Origin: Numida meleagris
Taxonomy: Eukaryota; Chordata; Aves; Galliformes; Numididae
Assembly (NCBI RefSeq): GCF_002078875.1
Contig: NC_034438.1
Location: forward strand, 19,203,755-19,267,754
DNA length: 64,000 nucleotides
Direction of reading: 5' to 3'
The notes beneath the pieces were generated by a model, which saw nothing but the letters and a program-made list of their open reading frames with translations, did not search any database and had not been told where the DNA came from. Both the position numbers and the translations under genes were made by a program. Shown piece after piece: positions 35,705 to 49,410 of this stretch (its first letter is position 1; every line of letters starts with the position of its first letter).

Positions 35705-37299
35705 AATAGCCTATGGTATGATTTTAAAGACCATAACAAAACAAATTGAAAATAAAATCACACGTGCAGATAGATAGGCTGCGTTTATTAGTTCCCATTC
35801 ACTTACAGAGGTCTATTCCTTGTGCTCTCCAAACAAGTCTGAACCTTTGTACACTCTCCTGATGGACAGGTATACATGTCATCATCATTTCCTCCATGAG
35901 AAAGGCAGATAATCTTGGATTATAACAGACTTTTATTCAAATAGTTACTCCCTGTATGCCTTTCTTCTCCAACCTTTACAGTCAAATATGAGATTTTTAC
36001 AGGTAATGCCTGGACTGCTGCTGTGCTTTAAACCTGCTGCAGTTCAGCACCCCTCAGCTGCTCACTTATTCTTCCCAGGTGTAATAGGGGAAAGAATCAG
36101 AGAAGTAAAGGTGCAAGAACTCATGGGTTGAGGTAATGACAGCTTACTAGGCAAAGCAAAAGCTGCTTGCACAAGCAAAGCAAAGCTACTTCCCATTGGC
36201 AGGCAGGTGTTCAGCCACTCCCAGTAAAGCAGGGCTCACCACACGTAATGGTTTCTTGTGAAGACAAACATTATCACTCTGAACACCCCCCTTCCTCCTT
36301 TCACCAGCTTTTATTGCTGAGCATGATGCCATGCAGTATGGGACATCTCTTTGGTCAATCTGTGTCAGATGTGTTATCACCTTTATTTTCATCCTCGATC
36401 CAAAACAAAGCATCACACAAGCTTCTACGAAGAAAATTAACTCTATCCCAGCCAGAATCGTGACAACCACCACTACACACCAACAAGACAGCACATGCCT
36501 TCCCCTTGTCATTAAAGATCTCCTTCTAAAGGAGGGCACACTCCTGAACTCCTTATATTCGTGCCAACTCAAGTGTCTGCAATAGCAAACCTCAGCAACA
36601 GCAAGCGTAGAGCTAGTAACTGAAGTTTCTTTGAGGGCTCATTAAAGACACTACAGATGGAGGAGGCTGACAAAGCTGGCTGTGCTTGTTTGGCATCATG
36701 GCAGAAGTGAGGAAGAAAGGAGAGGAACTGACCCCCAAAGCTAATCCAGCAACTGCTTGGGCTGTTGCTGAACTGAGCACCACCTCCTTTTGGGATTTTA
36801 CTGGCCTGGTTTTATTAGTGCCTCATGGAAAAAGTCTGGTGGACCACATGACAGACAAGTAGATAATTCAAAACTAACAGCCCAACACAGATGCGTTTCT
36901 ATTCCCATACTGTCATTGATCTTCAAGGCAACTTCTTCCATACAGTGATCTTTTAGGCAAACACTACTGGAAGACACCATGTCTTATCAAGTGGGGAGTG
37001 CTTACAGAGATGCACTAAGAGCTCTTTTCCCAAAGTGTTCAAAATTCCTATATTAATAGCCAGCAAAAATACCACTGCCAACTTTTCAGAGCAATGTGTT
37101 TTTTGGAGATAAAACTGCCTCCTTCATGCATTCAGAGAAGTGCAGCAGAGATATCAAACAGCAGAGCTCAAAGCAAGGCTTAAACATATGAGTAGAAACA
37201 TTATTTGAATAATGCATTCTGCCTTGGAGAATCTGTCCTGAAACATAGAATGTTCTGCAGAGGAGTCTGAGGCCAGTGTAGAAGGAAGGCGGGAGAAAG

Positions 37300-37858
37300 A
37301 ATCATAGAATCATAGAATCTCTCAGGTTGGAAAAGGCCTTCAAGATCATCAAGTCCAACCGCAACCTAACTATACTACCCTAACTCTAACAACCCATCGC
37401 TAAATCATGTCCCTGAGCACCACATCCAAACGGTTTTTAAACACATTCAGGGATGCTGACTCACCCACCTCCCTGGGGAGCCTGTTCCAGTGCTTAACAA
37501 CCCTTTCTGTAAAGAAGTTTTTCCTGATATCCAACCTAAACCTCCCCTGGCGCAACTTGAGGCCATTTCCCCTTGTCCTATCACCTGTCACCAGTGAGAA
37601 GAGATCAACCCCACTCTGCAATCACCTTTCAGGTATTTGAAGAGAGCAATGAGGTCTCCCCTCAGCCTCCTCTTCCCCAGACTAAACAGCCCCAGTTCCT
37701 TTAGTCTCTCCTCGTAGGGCATATTCCCCAAGCCCTTCACAAGCGTTGCTGCCCTTCTTTGGACCTGCTCCAGCACCTCCATGTCCTTTCTGTACTGAGG
37801 TGTCCAAAACTGAACACAGTACTTGAGGTGGGGCCTCACCAGTGCTGAGTACAGGAGA
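37300..37858 (-). repeat. CR1 LINE 3' end, relatively young, about 0.56 kb
   Basis: A well-preserved reverse-complemented CR1 runs from the doubled tail AATCATAGAATCATAGAATC to GTGGGGCCTCACCAGTGCTG. On the minus strand, the end of ORF2 is still partly open (37588-37839 and 37400-37621). It reads [20 protein letters not shown] and [18 protein letters not shown], both typical of the CR1 ORF2 C terminus. Confidence 0.95.
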
Positions 37859-39892
37859 AAGAAGTGAAACTTTTTGTCTAAACATAGTGATCCAAATGGT
37901 TTCTTCCAAAAAAGAAAGGTCCTGGTCTTCCTATTTTAGCTGAGAAAGTAGTTGTGTCAGTGAGAGACCTGAAGTGCAGTGGGGAATGCTGCTGAGACTC
38001 GGGCTGCTGGGGCTCTGCTGACAGTGGGATCGCTCTCCCAAGGAGAGTAATCTCTTGTCACCCTCAACAACTGCATCTGGTGACACAATGGACAACCGCA
38101 GTCACCTCATAGAAGGAGTTGATATTCTTCCTCTTCTGCATTTTCTTTACTGTTTGGACAAGAATTAAAATAGGTCAAGAACAACAGGTGGAAGTGGGAA
38201 TGTGGCTTCTTATCAGATGGCAGAGCATTATCTAAATCTTATGTGTAGGTAGGAGGTGAGAAAAAAATCCTTTTAAGAGGACTTGTTTTCAAATCTCCAC
38301 CCATTTTGACATGCCTTAACACTCACTCTAGTGCAGCCACGGGCAAAACAATGAGTTGCAAGAACAGCTCGAACAGAGATTAATGCAACTCTTTTCAGCA
38401 TGTTGAGTCTTACGAAAAAAAAACACAGAGTTTTTAAAAGAAGCTCACACGTTTTTGTTTTTATTTTTTACGGTTCAGGGAACACGTTACTCCTGCATTA
38501 GTCAACAGCATGCTACTATGGAGTGATACATAAGACAATGTTCTTCAGCTGGATAAATTCAGATTTTTAAATTTTCAGGGAAGTTTGCGAGACCCACACT
38601 CTTAGCCCAGTTTTGGAGTGGAGGTTTTCTCTGTGCTTATGATATACACACACATATACAGAGGTGACTCTGAGAGGTAGGAAACTTTGGATGAGTTCTG
38701 TGATCTTATAGTTTCTCTTCAAAGCTTAACCACTGGATTGCAGAGAACCTTTAAATAAAGCCTTCTGTCACTATAATGTGGCTTTTAAGTACTTCTAGAG
38801 AATGTGCTGAAGCTTTCTCCCCCCACTTTTTCCTTCCTGACTATCTTTATATCCAGACTTTTTACTGTGGATGAAGTAAACCATTATTGTGCCCATTTTG
38901 CTAACTGAGACAGGAGACAGAGCAGAAAATCTGAATTTACAACAAGGTTTTCAGAGGCATCTCAGGCTTCTAAGCTGCCCTCAGCTTGATCTCAGTCTTT
39001 ATAGATTATAATGAGCTTATAAAAAGTTTAAAAATCTGCACAAGCTCATACATATGAATGCAGCTGAAATCTCTCTCTGCAGATACAATGTCACTGTGAC
39101 ACAGAGGAAGTTCTAAATTACAGTGTTTACTGTTCTTCCTCACCATTTTTAAGGCAGCTTGTCTCTTTGACAAGTACTCGAGATAAACAAAAAGTGGTTA
39201 CCCCCAAGCACCTTCGCTGCTGCTGTTGTCAGCTTTTCCACATATGAAGCTGTACAGGAGCTAGGTCTCTTTGTTAGGACATGCTCCCTAATCCCTCTAA
39301 GATCTTAAAAAAGGCAGAGAATACTGAAGTAAATCATCCTGCATACTACCAATTAGTAAATAATAATACAAAAGTAAAATAACGATTAAAAATAGATAAT
39401 TAAGAAAAAACAACATCACTCCCTTCCCAACACTGGTAGTCGGTTTGGTTAGTTCTTGTCCCAGCTCTTTGATTCTGCTAGAAGATCCGGGTGATTTCAC
39501 AGCAGAGTTTGTTACAGAAATAATTTCTTTTCTTTCTAAGGCAGAAATTGAGGGCCATTTGAAATTTCACTGAAATTCCTGAAAGAAAAGGGATCTCACA
39601 GTCCGGCCTGTCTCATGTTCTTTCTTTAGAATGACTTTAGGTATTTCAAGTGAAATGGTTTCTACTGTGATTTTATGGAGACAGAAGCAAATATCTCAGT
39701 AGCACTAAAGAAGCACTGAGCAAAATGCTGCACAGGAAATCTCTTGCTGGTGTCAGACCTGCTTTTGATCAGCAAGTATAAAGGAAAGGTCCCAATATCT
39801 GTCAATTTTACAAGAGAATCCTGTTGAATTTGTGAAGTTTTGAGCATCTAGATCTTATTTGGCCCTTCATATTCAATATGAACATCGACACC

Positions 39893-40146
39893 TGTCTCAT
39901 GGTCTCAAGCTGCATCAGTGGAGATGTAGACTGGATGTTAGGAAGGATTCAAACGCTCGAGGGTGGTGAAGCATTGGGACAGGGTGCCTAGGGAAGAGGT
40001 GGAGCCCCCATTCCTGGAGGTATTCAAGAGATGTGCAGGCATGGCGCCAAGGGACATGGTTTAGTGGTGGGACGCAGTAAGTCAGGATGGTGCCTGGACT
40101 TGGGAATCTTGAAGGTCTGTTACAACCTAAATGATTCTGATTCTAA
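39893..40146 (+). repeat. CR1 LINE 3' end fragment (plus sense)
   Basis: Sense CR1: GGATGTTAGGAAGGATTC, GTGGTGAAGCATTGGGACAG, CCATTCCTGGAGGTATTCAA and AATCTTGAAGGTCTGTTACA, ending AATGATTCTGATTCT. It is diverged and 5'-truncated. Confidence 0.88.
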
Positions 40147-41217
40147 GTGCTACCAGTACCTCAGCATTGGGTTTTCTTATCTGAAGGACATTATGTCTAA
40201 AATCATCCTTTCAGAGCATTATTTTTCCAGCCAGATATGTCCTTTATTCTCCTTAAAAAGGTATTTTTTTGCTTGAACTTCCTCACTTGGGCCTGATTCA
40301 CTGCATTCATCCATTTGCCTCTGCATACAGACACATGTGCAGCCTTCCTCCCCCACTCCACAGCACCAGTCCACTCTCAGGAAGCTCACCAAAAAGCATC
40401 ACCGAAATCCAGATCTCCAACAAACTGCACCACTGACAAAACAGAACTGCACACAGGGTTGCTAGTGGTCAGAGGTTTTATGCCTCCTCACCCAGGAAAA
40501 TCACTTTACTCTGCATTCATGTATTTTCTACATAAGATTAGAGCTCGTCTCCCTGTCACACTACTCAGTGTGAGTGGGCTACTGAAGCATTACCAATAGC
40601 CAAGTTACAGAATGTGGCAGGCAAGAGCCAAGTGTCAGGAAAACGTGTGCTTTTCCATAGATGCTTTAATAGTTAATCTTTAACAGTTAAAAGATTAGAG
40701 CTCCTAAGAAAACACCTTATTTCCCTGCCAGCCTCAACAGGCTGCAAAGGTGGTGAGGCTGAGAATGGTCCGAAAATTTCAAAGTGTGATGGATTAGACA
40801 GAGGAAAAAAAAAAAGCAGGCAAAGCAGGATAGTTTCCATACAAATTCTTTCCATTATACCGGGTTTCTTTTAAAGGCTCTGCCAAGACATAGCAAGATT
40901 TTCGAGCGTGGAAACTAAAGAAGCAATGCAGCCCTGCACAAAAGCTTTCCTCCTTGCCACCCGAGGTGGGGTAAGGCTAATTTTAACTGCTTTGAACTCC
41001 CTCACCCAAGCTGCCAGGACATTCCTTTGCCTGCTTGGCCTGCCCTGAGCTACGCACCCTCGAGGAACCAGAGTGTTGCTGACTCCAGAGGCTGATGGAG
41101 GTGGTGGAGCTGGGCTCCTGCTGGCTCTGCCCAGCCTTGCTGATTCTGGCCATGACTTGGTGCCCTGTAGAAGGTGGTAGTTCAGAGTGGGATAATGTTG
41201 GCTGGATCTGGGATCAT

Positions 41218-41345
41218 GGAATCATAGAATCATAGAATGGCTTAGTTGGAAGGGACATTAAAGACCACCGAGCCCCAAACCCCTGCCATGGGCAGGGTTG
41301 CCACCCACCAGATCAGGCTGCCAGGGAACATCTATGCACCCACAG
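41218..41345 (-). repeat. CR1 LINE 3' tail
   Basis: Reverse-complemented tail with three tandem copies of the ATCATAGA-type octamer, then GGCTTAGTTGGAAGGGACA and CCCTGCCATGGGCAGGG. It is a short, 5'-truncated insertion. Confidence 0.9.
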
Positions 41346-42288
41346 ATTTCTACAGACACCCATCAGAGACATCTTCTCAGCTGCTTTATGCAGCATGTGC
41401 TCAGATTTTATCAGGTCTGGGACAGCTATCATTTTCTTCAAACAGCTTTTAACAACATCAGGCATCTCTGTCGAGGAACTGTGTGCAAGCGCTCTGTAGA
41501 TATCCTCTGTATTTCCTCACTGTTGAACTTATAATACATCTGTGGATGGGATCAAATTCTACTTAGTTTCACTGCTAATGTTAGATGAAAGTTTACCCAC
41601 TATATTAAATCATTAGTGTATTTACCCACACGCTGGGGCTGAGAAGATATGAGTCCTGTTATAACAAATGTGTAAAAACTTTCAGACAGGACAAGAGTGT
41701 GGATGATGTGGTCATGCAGGAGAAGAAAGGTGTGGTGCTTGTCAGCTGCAGTCAGTTCCCCATTTTCTAGGTTAATGAGGGTTTTGGACATCCAGGATGG
41801 TGTGAGAGCATGTGATGCAGCTGAGAGCACAGTGCAGAAATGTCTCATGAATATTTAAGAGGTAACCAAAACCAAATGTCTGACTCATTTTCTAAGGACT
41901 TAATGACAGAAGTGGGTCTTAAGATCTGATAAGAATGAGAAGTTATAACCTGGGTAGACCAGCTTGGAGTAAGGTCATAAAAAGGGTGGAGATATTTGCT
42001 GAAAGAGCAAGTGAACAAAGATTACTTACACAGGCTAGGTCAGAATCATGAATTGAGCTGAAGGAAGAGAAAATCTATTTAAAGGGGAAATGACATAGTG
42101 GTAGAATAAAAGCAAAGGTTAAAAAAGAACACAAAAAGTAAACAGCAGTTAGGTAGATCTCAGCACAATAACTACCTTAAAATTTGTGACACTTTTCATT
42201 TAATGGGTGACAGACATGGGAGTAAGTGAGGAGGAAGTCATCCGGAAGGTGATTAGCGAATGAAAGTTAATCAACTCTGAGCACGTGC

Positions 42289-42315
42289 AAAAAAAAAAAA
42301 AAAAAAAAAAAAAAA
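42289..42315. repeat. Uninterrupted 27-bp A tract
   Basis: This is the longest homopolymer run in the window. Birds have few poly(A)-tailed retroposons, so it is either a plain microsatellite or the tail of a processed insertion to its left. I found no recognisable parent sequence in 41,880-42,288. Confidence 0.9.
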
Positions 42316-45300
42316 GACCAAGATTTTAGGGCTAGTTATGGAGGAAAAAGAGGTGAAATCTCAGTGCTGGATGGAGCAGAGCTTACAGCTCTGTGCCACG
42401 GATGCTGCTGGTCTTCAGTGTGATGAAGGAAGGACAAGGCAGTGGAAAACATGTTAAAAGAAAAAGAAATTACATAACTACAATCAGAGTGGCCAAATCT
42501 TAAGGCAAAATGGCACTTAGAAAATCATGGGAGGAAAGGCAGAAATGTGAATTCAAACAGAGAGGATTATGGAGAAATAGCATCTACAAATCAGGATAAA
42601 GAACAAGAGCGGCAACAGTTCTATGTTGCATGAGTTATAGAATTGGGAAATACATTGTTATGGCAGTGAGTAATGTTCCTGATTATCTACAATGCTTCAG
42701 TCACCCTTCTGTTTAACTAAGCCTCTTTTAGATAAACTAGGCTTAGAGCATTTGCTTGATAATTTTTCTCAATGAGAGTAAGATTTTAAGAAGCTGTAGG
42801 GGCTGGGAAAGATAGTAATGAAAATGGGACGATTATAAAGCAACAATAGTACATGTATGTCAGGTTTTCAGGGCAACTATTTTCTAGTGACTTAACAAAC
42901 AAAAACTGCAGGTGTGGGAACTAATGATCTATTTCTTCATTGGAGAGTATTGCACTGAATCCAAGTGAGTTAAAAAGCAGCTAATGTTATTCTGGAAACT
43001 GCTTGTATATGTTAACGCAGGGTTATGAAAAAGCTAATGAACTCTCTCTTCCCATCTGCCTCAATCTGTAGGTGCAGTTTGGCTCTAACATGGCCAAATG
43101 GCTGTCAGAGCTAAGCACGCGTGTTGTGCTGCCCTGAGCGCAGCCTGAGAACACAGAGCGGGGAAGGATGGCATGCAGACTGCCTGGAAAGGTGGGTGAT
43201 GCCTGCAAAGCAGAGAACCACCAGCTCTAAGCTAAAAAGCTTGGTGAATAATATACAATGAATGGAAAGCTGGGGGTTTGATTATGCAGACAGGCCAGGA
43301 CTGAGCCCAACTTGAGGAGCTCTGTGCGTGCAGCAGAAGGGAGATGCAAATTAAAGCAGTGGTGAAAGGAGGCCAGAGAAGGAGAGCAGGAAAGGCCTGA
43401 GCTGAGCTCCTACAGGGCAGCAGTGGAGACGGAGGGATGATGATGGAGCTGTGCAGGCCTACAAATGCGGGCTGCCCCAAGCCAGGCGCTCACCCTGCTG
43501 AGGCCTGGGGGCAGGGGCCAGTGGCAGGCCCAGCCCTGCTGGCGCTCAGGGGTGCTGGGTGTGCTCACCCTGTGTGCTCTGGGGCTTTGCCTTCCCTTCT
43601 GCAAGCTGGCACAGCTGCTTTGTCTCCTCTCACTCCATCTTTTGGGGCTGTCAAGCTCAGTTCTTGAGCCTTCTGGTGGGTGACCACTTTCCAACCTTTG
43701 ACTTGTTCAGATTTACCTCTCCCTGGCAGGAAAAGAAACTGCTGGCACAGTTCTCAAGGTTACTGGAACATATAAACCTTCCTGCTGATACGAGACATAC
43801 CATCAGGATCACCTGACACGTATTTAGGGTACGCAGAGCAAGCCTATGAAACCTGTAATCTGGGACAGGCAGTTCTGGTACACAGCAGCATATCTGTATG
43901 CTCCTGTATCCCAGAGGCCTGCATGTCTCACAACTATCTGCAGTTTACAGAGCAGCCCATCACGGAGTGTTATTTAAATTGCTTTGATATACTTCATTAG
44001 TCAACCTGAACCTTAATAGGTATCTGCAGTGGCAGAACAGGATGAAGCAGCTGTCTCACACATTCACTAGGGCCCTCAGGTATAGTAGCTGTGTGCAAAA
44101 CAATTAAACATTCTGGAAACTCTCCTTATAAAGAATGATGAATAGCATTCAGATGGCAGAGCTCTGTGCAACTTGAGAGATGCAGGTTTTTTTTCCCTGG
44201 GAAACAATTTGTGCACTTCTCCAAGAAATGTGTAATACATTGTGAGTGGGTGCCAAGTGGGTCCACTTCCCACAGGAGGTGTGCAGAAGTTCTGCATGGT
44301 GGAGTCTCCTGGTGCACGGTGCACTGCAAAACCACGGGCTGCATAGGGACTTGAGATGCTTTGCTTCAATTCAGTGGGCAATAATGCATGCTCCAGGAAG
44401 AAAGGTGTGCTCTTTGGGCCATATAGTCCACCCAGAAGCACTAGTGATGGGCGAAAGTAAAGAGCTTCGTTCACATCTGTTTTGAGGAGTCCAAAAACAT
44501 TTTTTCATGTTTGCTAGTATGAGAATTACAATCAGCTGATTTCCTTAGGAGTTGCAGCACAGTGTAGGAGGTGATAACAACAGTAATTAACTGTTGAGCA
44601 ATGCGAGACACTCCCTACTGACTGCCAGAAAACATGGGAACTCAGGATTCTTACCCTACACCTCCTCTTTGGTGTATCCTTAATTACAACAAACATGGGC
44701 TCCCCACAGCTGCGCTCATTGTGCTGTTTTGAATAGTGAGCAGGAAAGAAGCAAGCTAATGCAGGAGCAAAGCAGGCAGCCCAGCCCTGCAGCATGGAGC
44801 TCCACACAGGTGAGCTATGCAGGAGGGTACATGAGCAGGGCTGCTCATGAGAGGCAGAGTTAACATGTTTGGGTAACGCTGCTGCCAGCAGAAAACACAT
44901 ACTCTGCGTTGGAAGGAAGGATTCCCTTTCATCTCACCCTCTCTCTCTCTCTTTTTTTTCTCCTGTTTCTTAAAATAGCAGTGACAGATTAAAGTTTCGC
45001 CATGCAGACTGAGATACATTTTTGTGGATGGAAGTTACGCACTGTGGGCAAGCAATAATAGCTACGGTTCCTTCAGAGGCCACCCTGAGTTACAAGCAGA
45101 GAGGATTGTGAGTCAACTTCAGTTTTTAATACAAATGGAACTGGCTGGCTACCAATGTGAGTCTGTTCTTTCCAGTGATTTCCAGCAAGAGCATAACATC
45201 TTCCTTCATCTATTATGATTTCACTTTTTGGATGTAACTTTTCTAAAAATATGATTACAAATTGTCTCAGAATATTTCAGCGTTCCCATTGGAAGATGAG

Positions 45301-45734
45301 ACTTTTGCCTTAGAAATCTTATTACAACTCATGCAAAACAAGTATGCTGAGACCTGTAACTGATACAATACAAATATCCTGTCAAATAAATGCTCTGCAG
45401 TCAACAGAGAAGGAAAATGTTTAGTATCTTTAAAACAGCCTCTGAAAACAGCTAAAACACCTTAGTAGCCCCCGTTCTCCCTGTCCCCTGCATTGCTCTA
45501 TTCTGCATTTAACAAAGGCATATTATTTTAGTTGCTGAGTTGATTACCCCGTTCATGCTTAAACATGTTACTGTAGATTACAAATATATGGCTGTAAAAA
45601 TAACTGGTTGGACTGATTTAAACTGCTGATGTTAATTTCCAATTTGGCATGAGGAAAATTACTATAAAACCTCTTCGGGATCACTGATGCTGCTCAGTCC
45701 CACAGAGAAAAGGGCGGATTCATAGTGTTAGGAG

Positions 45735-46160
45735 TGTACTGGGATGGGAACACCTCTCCTGTGAGGAGAAGCTGGGAACTGGGGCTGTTCAGGCTGGAGA
45801 AAAGGAGGCTTGGGGGGATCTCACCAATGCCTTCCTACCTGAAGGCAGGTTGTGGTTTCCAGGAGGACAGTGCCAGGCTTTGTCATTGGTGTCCAGTGCC
45901 AGGACAAGAGGCAGTGGGCACAAACTGGAACACAGGAGGTTCCCTCTGAACAGCAGGAGCACTTCTGTGCTGTGCAGGTAATGGAGCGCTGGCACAGGCT
46001 GCCCAGAGAAGTTGTGGGGTCTCCTCCTTGGAGATCTCCAGAAGCCACCAGGATGTGGGCCTGGGCACCCTGCTCTATGTGTTCCGGCTGGAGCAGGAGT
46101 TGGGCCAGGTGGACGTGGAGGGCCTTGCCAGCCTCAGATCTTCTGGAATTCTGGAAATAT
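45735..46160 (+). repeat. CR1 LINE fragment (plus sense)
   Basis: Sense CR1 3' region: GAACACCTCTCCTGTGAGGA, GGGGCTGTTCAGGCTGGAGA, then CAGGAGGTTCCCTCTGAACA and GGCACAGGCTGCCCAGAGAA. The usual ATTCTATG tail is missing at the right end. Confidence 0.88.
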
Positions 46161-46975
46161 CCACTTAGCACAAAGATAATGCATAACCCAAAATATCCAG
46201 TTCTTTCTTCTTCCTTAACTTTAAATCATATGGTAACAAAATGAAAACTAAGAACAACTGTATGCCTATGCAATTAAAAAGATGTTTCATATGTAAATAG
46301 AAAGCTCTTCTTTTATAGTCTCAAATACTTATTCTAATCTCTTAGGCTTGATGGAATTTGGCTGAGCTGGGGGTGTCTGTGCACTGCCAGCGTTGTAGAT
46401 GGCATTGGCCAGCTGTCATCTGAGCAGATGTGTGGGCTGGCAGGTATGGTTGACCATATGGCACACGGATATGGTTCGAAGGGATGAAGATGCAGGCAGC
46501 AGTTACGCACCTGCCTGAATTCCTGGCCACTCAGTCATGCCCATTTATCCTCCATTCCCATTATCTTCATAAAATAGACTAAAAGAAAACAAAAACAAGG
46601 GGAGGAGGGAAGAAGGCACATCCATTATGTAACTCATCTTTGACCACACCAAAGGACTTCAATGATATGTTTTACATGTTTTTGATTAGTTGGATGTTAC
46701 AAGCATTTAACTGCTCTCCATTGAAACCAATACATCGCCTTGAAGAATATCTCTTAAGTCTCAAAACTTCAGCACACATCTAAGTGGCCATGAACACAGC
46801 AAATACTCAGACTCACTCTCTTCATGGACTACCATAACCATGTTAGTTCCTATGTGTTACATGTTAAAAGTAAATAGGACGTTTTCCATGTCTTAACCGA
46901 TAAGCCCACTGCTTGACCATGTATCTCAAACTTTATTGGTACTAATGCTCAGCTTATATGTTCATTGTTCTGGGC

Positions 46976-47464
46976 TCCCCAGTACAAGACAGACAGGGAA
47001 CTTCCAGAGTGAGTCCAGCGGAGGGTCACAAAGATGCTGAGAGGCCTGGAGCATCTCCCATGTGAGGAAAGGCTGAGAGACCTGGGACTGTTCTGCCTGG
47101 GGAAGAGAAGTCTGAGGAAGAGATCTTATCAATCCATACAAATATCTAAAGGGCAGGAGTCAGGTGAATGGGGTCAGGCTCTTTCCAGTGGTGCATAGTA
47201 ACAGGACAAGGGGCAATAAGCACGAACTGTAATGCAGGAAGTTCCATCAGAACATGAGAAAAAGCTTATCATTTTGAGGTCAGCAGAGCAATGGAAGAAG
47301 CTGCCAGGAGAGGTTTTGGAGTCTCCTTCTCTGGAGATACTCAAAACCTGTCTGGACACTTTCCTGTGCAACCTGCTGCAGGAACCTGCTTTAGCAGGAG
47401 GTTGGGTTTGGTGATCAACAGAGATCCCTTCCAACCCCTACAGTCCTGTGATTCTGTGATGTTG
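46976..47464 (+). repeat. CR1 LINE 3' end (plus sense)
   Basis: Sense CR1: GTCCAGCGGAGGGTCACAAA, GGCCTGGAGCATCTCCCATG and CTGTTCTGCCTGGGGAAGAG, ending with CCTTCCAACCCCTACAGTCC and TGTGATTCTGTGATGTTGTG. It is 5'-truncated. The open frame on the opposite strand is a shadow of ORF2. Confidence 0.93.
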
Positions 47465-47619
47465 TGATTCATCATGACAGAACCTAGCCCAGTATTCAGT
47501 GAAGAGCTTACAATTCCCATCTGTATGCACTAGATACTTAACTGTGTTAAAAATTAGGTAAGAAGCAAGAACTTTTCTCCCATGGTGCCAAAATAGTGGC
47601 ATTTATATTACATTTATAC

Positions 47620-47665
47620 CATATATATATGTGTGTATATACACATGCATACATATATATCCATA
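47620..47665. repeat. TA/TG dinucleotide microsatellite
   Basis: Alternating TATATG/TGTGTATATACACATG steps form a short imperfect dinucleotide repeat with self-complementary character. Confidence 0.8.
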
Positions 47666-49340
47666 CAAGGTAGGATAAGGACTCTAACACAAAGTTAAAA
47701 TAAGGGGAAAAAGACAGTTCTGTTGATGTCCCCAGCTCTAATAATTTTTCAGCTTTCCGAAGTCAGGGGTCTTAGGGCCCAAAATAAGCTGGCTGAGTAT
47801 GTGAGGAAATTATTCATAACTGAAAAAGGTGTCTTGTGCAGTAGAAGCCTGGGTTGATTGTAAATCCAAAGAATTCAGCAAAATCCCTACACCTTTTCTT
47901 GTGAGCATGTCTATAAGAGCATGTATATACTGGGCATAGAGAAAGGAGGAAAGGCAGCGGTGTTTACCCGTTGTTTTTTTTTTTCCCCAGAATTTGAGAG
48001 TTAACCATCTTTGTCTTGATGCCTTATTCTTCGCAAGCATCATAATCTAGACATGAATAATCAAGGAGCCTTACCTGACTGCCTCTGCAGAGCTCAGCTT
48101 TCACTCAGGCTGAAGGAGCCTTTTCTTAGGCTGAGCTGGCTCAGACTGGCTCCCACCTCCATTGTTTCCCTAGGCTAAAAGGGAAATGGAGTTCTTTGAT
48201 CTCTTGTGAGAAAAAACATTTTTTTTTTCCCTCTTCTGTACCTTCTGCATCAAACTGAAATGAAACTCTTCCCAACTTCCTTGGAAGGCAAAGCAAGTCT
48301 TCGAAGCAATAGTAAATTCCTGGAATGGCCTTAAAGGATGTAAACACTTCTGTATTTGTTCTAGCAGAGTCTGACTGCTCAGTTCCAGCACCCACTGCTG
48401 TGATGGAGTGCTCTCCAGCTCAGCTCAAACTCTCTTCAAACTCTAAACTTTCTTACTGTTTTTAACAGGAACTTAGTATTCAGCTATCAGCTAGCTGCCT
48501 CTCAAGTGCATGACTTTATTTCAACATGAAAACAGTGCTCCTTCTAACACCCGACTGGATCTTAAGATGTTTGGTGTTTTTTTCTGACTGACACAAGAAG
48601 TACAATTAAGTCTATACTATACCACTTCCTGCATTTCTGACTCTGAAAGAGCTCAAATAGTATGAAAATATATTAGCATGGAAACAAAATTTGTATTAAA
48701 AAGGGGGAAATTCTGATTTAGTCAGCACATTGAAAAAAATCTGGAAAACAAATAATAAATTCACTACATCTAGAATCTTTACATAGAAATTCCAGCAGAA
48801 TATTCACAGAAACTGCTATTTGAGATGCTGCATATTGCCAGGCAGTTTAAAAACTTGGAGACTAATATCACCTATCAGCTACCATCACTAAATGGACAGT
48901 TTGCAGCTACTTGATTGCAGAATGGGCCTGGATTCTTGCCCAGATGAGATAGGGATGCTTCCAATTTCCTTCACCTGGAACACCTCTCCTTTCACCAGAG
49001 GACAACAGTTAGGAGTGAGGATATCATCAGCTGATGGCAGGAGGTAATTTGGGAAGATTTCTATGCAGAATAATTCTTAATAGGAGTAATAAACCCCTGA
49101 GGCAACAAAAAAAATCTTATTTTTAGCTGTCTGGGACAACTTCAAACATTAGCCTGATAGGAATGTGAGTCCTATCAGGACTCAGAAAATACTTGGGCAG
49201 ATAATCCCCAGCCCACCTTTTCCTGAGCTGAATCCCACATTGTATTCAGGGCACAGCTTATGCAAAACTGGTATGATACAAAAAGTTACACTGCAACAGT
49301 ATGAAAATGAACCCTGTAAGAGTATAGGGGGATAGACTGG

Positions 49341-49410
49341 AATGGAATGGGATGGGATGGGATGGGATGGGATGGGATGGGATGGGATGGGATGGGATGG
49401 GATGGGATGG
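49341..49410. repeat. (GATGG)n pentamer microsatellite at a CR1 3' end
   Basis: Fourteen pentamers: two variant AATGG units, then twelve perfect GATGG units. The array directly joins the 3' tail of the CR1 at 49411-49940, so it probably grew from the tail repeat. The open frame reading repeated MGWDG is only this microsatellite. Confidence 0.97.

Noticed and set aside
43410..43816. Cluster of overlapping frames in a GC-richer stretch
   Set aside because: Frames overlap on both strands without motifs or splice signals, and match no family I recognise.
45852..46244. 130-codon plus frame and opposing 116-codon frame
   Set aside because: Both fall inside the CR1 at 45735-46160. They are decayed ORF2 or its antisense shadow.
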